Below, in pieces: positions 14,824 through 15,523 of a stretch of DNA of 15,523 bases. Origin of the DNA: Lachnospiraceae bacterium UBA1683 (GTDB taxonomy: Bacteria > Bacillota > Clostridia > Lachnospirales > Lachnospiraceae). The DNA is taken from assembly GCA_002320245.1 (NCBI GenBank), contig DCKD01000070.1, forward strand, positions 1-15,523, in the 5' to 3' direction. The translations under genes and the position numbers were made by a program. The notes below the pieces were generated by a model. The model saw nothing but the letters and a program-made list of their open reading frames with translations. It was not told the origin of the DNA and did not search any database. Positions within the stretch are counted from its first letter, which is position 1. The number at the start of each line of letters is the position of its first letter.

Positions 14824-15389
14824 AAACTTTCACCTTCCTCGCAAGAATAATCCATTTCCTTCAAGTATTCTTTCTTCCGTTTTCCCTTTCCGCCAATTAC
14901 TCTATTGTTATTATTTATATTTTCTTTTTCTATTACTTTACTAGATGCCTCTTTTACGACTTTCATACAGTCATCATCTCGACTATCTGAAAGTTGGGAT
15001 TCAGACTTTATGGCAGCCTTATTCTCATCCGTCTCATTTTTGCCCCTTATATAAGACTCTTCATCAGGAAGAAGAACATATAAATGCTTTGGTTTCGAAA
15101 ATCCAACAGATTTACAAATTAATAATCCATTCTCCGATAATTCCTTCAACGCTTTCTTCGTAGATGTTTGACAAATCCCCGATTCTTCCGATAACTTATC
15201 AAGCGGAAATATAGCAAATACTCGTTTTTCTTCATCCAACCATTTATTCTTTTGAGAAATCCTGGAACGATCATATAAAAGCATGTAAATAATCCGAGCA
15301 TTTTGGCTCAATTTCATTCTTAATAATATTTTAGGAAACTGATAATATTGGATTTGTTCTTCACTTTCTTTCATATAAGAAAATTTCAT
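14820..15389 (-). CDS. RepA_N-type replication initiator
   Basis: This 189-residue protein has an N-terminal winged-helix domain: YYQFPKILLRMKLSQNARII, then YMLLYDRSRIS, WLDEEKRVFAIFPLDKLSEE and the recognition segment TSTKKALKELSENGLLICK, ending KPKHLYVLLP. This order matches RepA_N initiators (PF06970 type) of Firmicutes plasmids and integrative elements, which bind the origin and open it. The C-terminal third is low-complexity, rich in charged residues and asparagine (ENINNNNRV), and then basic. The ATG at 15389 has GGAG about ten bases upstream, slightly far. It is followed directly by the helicase loader (4-base overlap). RepA_N origins often lie inside the repA gene itself, in the variable C-terminal part; this was not verified here. 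Confidence 0.82.
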   Translation of the reverse strand: MKFSYMKESEEQIQYYQFPKILLRMKLSQNARIIYMLLYDRSRISQKNKWLDEEKRVFAIFPLDKLSEESGICQTSTKKALKELSENGLLICKSVGFSKPKHLYVLLPDEESYIRGKNETDENKAAIKSESQLSDSRDDDCMKVVKEASSKVIEKENINNNNRVIGGKGKRKKEYLKEMDYSCEEGESL

Positions 15390-15523
15390 ACATTTGTATC
15401 TCCTCTGCTTTGTTTAGGGAAACGCTGATTAATTCATGCAAGCATTTCACGGCAATATATGGTAAAATATAGGCGCAATACAGCAACAATTATATGATGG
15501 CAATATTTTTTGTTTACTTGCGA
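15390..15523 (-). other. upstream region of the initiator gene, runs off the window
   Basis: This is AT-rich DNA before repA with three ATTGC motifs on the minus strand, at roughly 15500, 15475 and 15452, unequally spaced. They could be initiator-binding sites, but the match is short. A TATAAT hexamer lies near 15491-15496 without a convincing -35 box. No gene is seen. Confidence 0.3.

Noticed and set aside
1..15523. CRISPR array, tRNA or rRNA genes
   Set aside because: No regularly spaced repeats and no recognisable tRNA or rRNA sequence were seen on either strand.

Overview
The window looks like the chromosome of an endospore-forming Clostridia member, most likely a gut Lachnospiraceae. 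The pointers are the 3' half of the mother-cell regulator gene spoIIID, a YesM/YesN-type two-component pair, a MATE pump and a small HPr-like protein. No RNA gene was identified, so the family assignment is inference. Nearly every gene is on the minus strand. The exceptions are the two reading frames of one insertion sequence.

Positions 1 to about 5890 are host chromosome and look moderately GC-rich. Read in the direction of transcription (right to left), the order is the spoIIID 3' remnant (5892-5743), a MATE efflux gene with its own promoter, a shrunken substrate-binding lipoprotein remnant, a sensor histidine kinase carrying two 1-base frameshifts, an AraC-type response regulator, an HPr-like protein, and then terminator hairpins. 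The lipoprotein remnant and kinase overlap (ATGA), which suggests an old sugar- or peptide-sensing operon.

Positions about 5890 to 15523 are visibly more AT-rich and read as one end of an integrated mobile element that runs off the right edge. A large serine recombinase ends exactly where the spoIIID fragment begins, so the element appears to have integrated inside spoIIID, within its helix-turn-helix. Next comes a self-contained three-gene cargo unit with its own promoter and terminator: an AAA ATPase (RloA/AbiLi-like), an RloB/AbiLii-like TOPRIM protein interrupted by an in-frame amber codon, and an unrecognised 427-aa protein ending in a PD-(D/E)XK-like motif. After a strong terminator lies a Schlafen/AlbA_2-type ATP-binding regulator gene that is broken several times. 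One of the breaks is a 1257-bp IS3-family insertion with a 3-bp target duplication. The right end holds a replication module: a small conserved-looking protein, a DnaC-like helicase loader and a RepA_N-type initiator.

The most interesting point is integration into spoIIID. If the 5' half of spoIIID lies at the unseen far end, this could be a skin-like element that interrupts a mother-cell sporulation gene and must excise to restore it. It could equally be a plain gene-disrupting integration. The recombinase promoter visible here looks like an ordinary vegetative one, which does not favour mother-cell-specific control. Many genes here carry lesions. Four are single-base losses in short runs, so sequencing error must be excluded before the window is called decayed.
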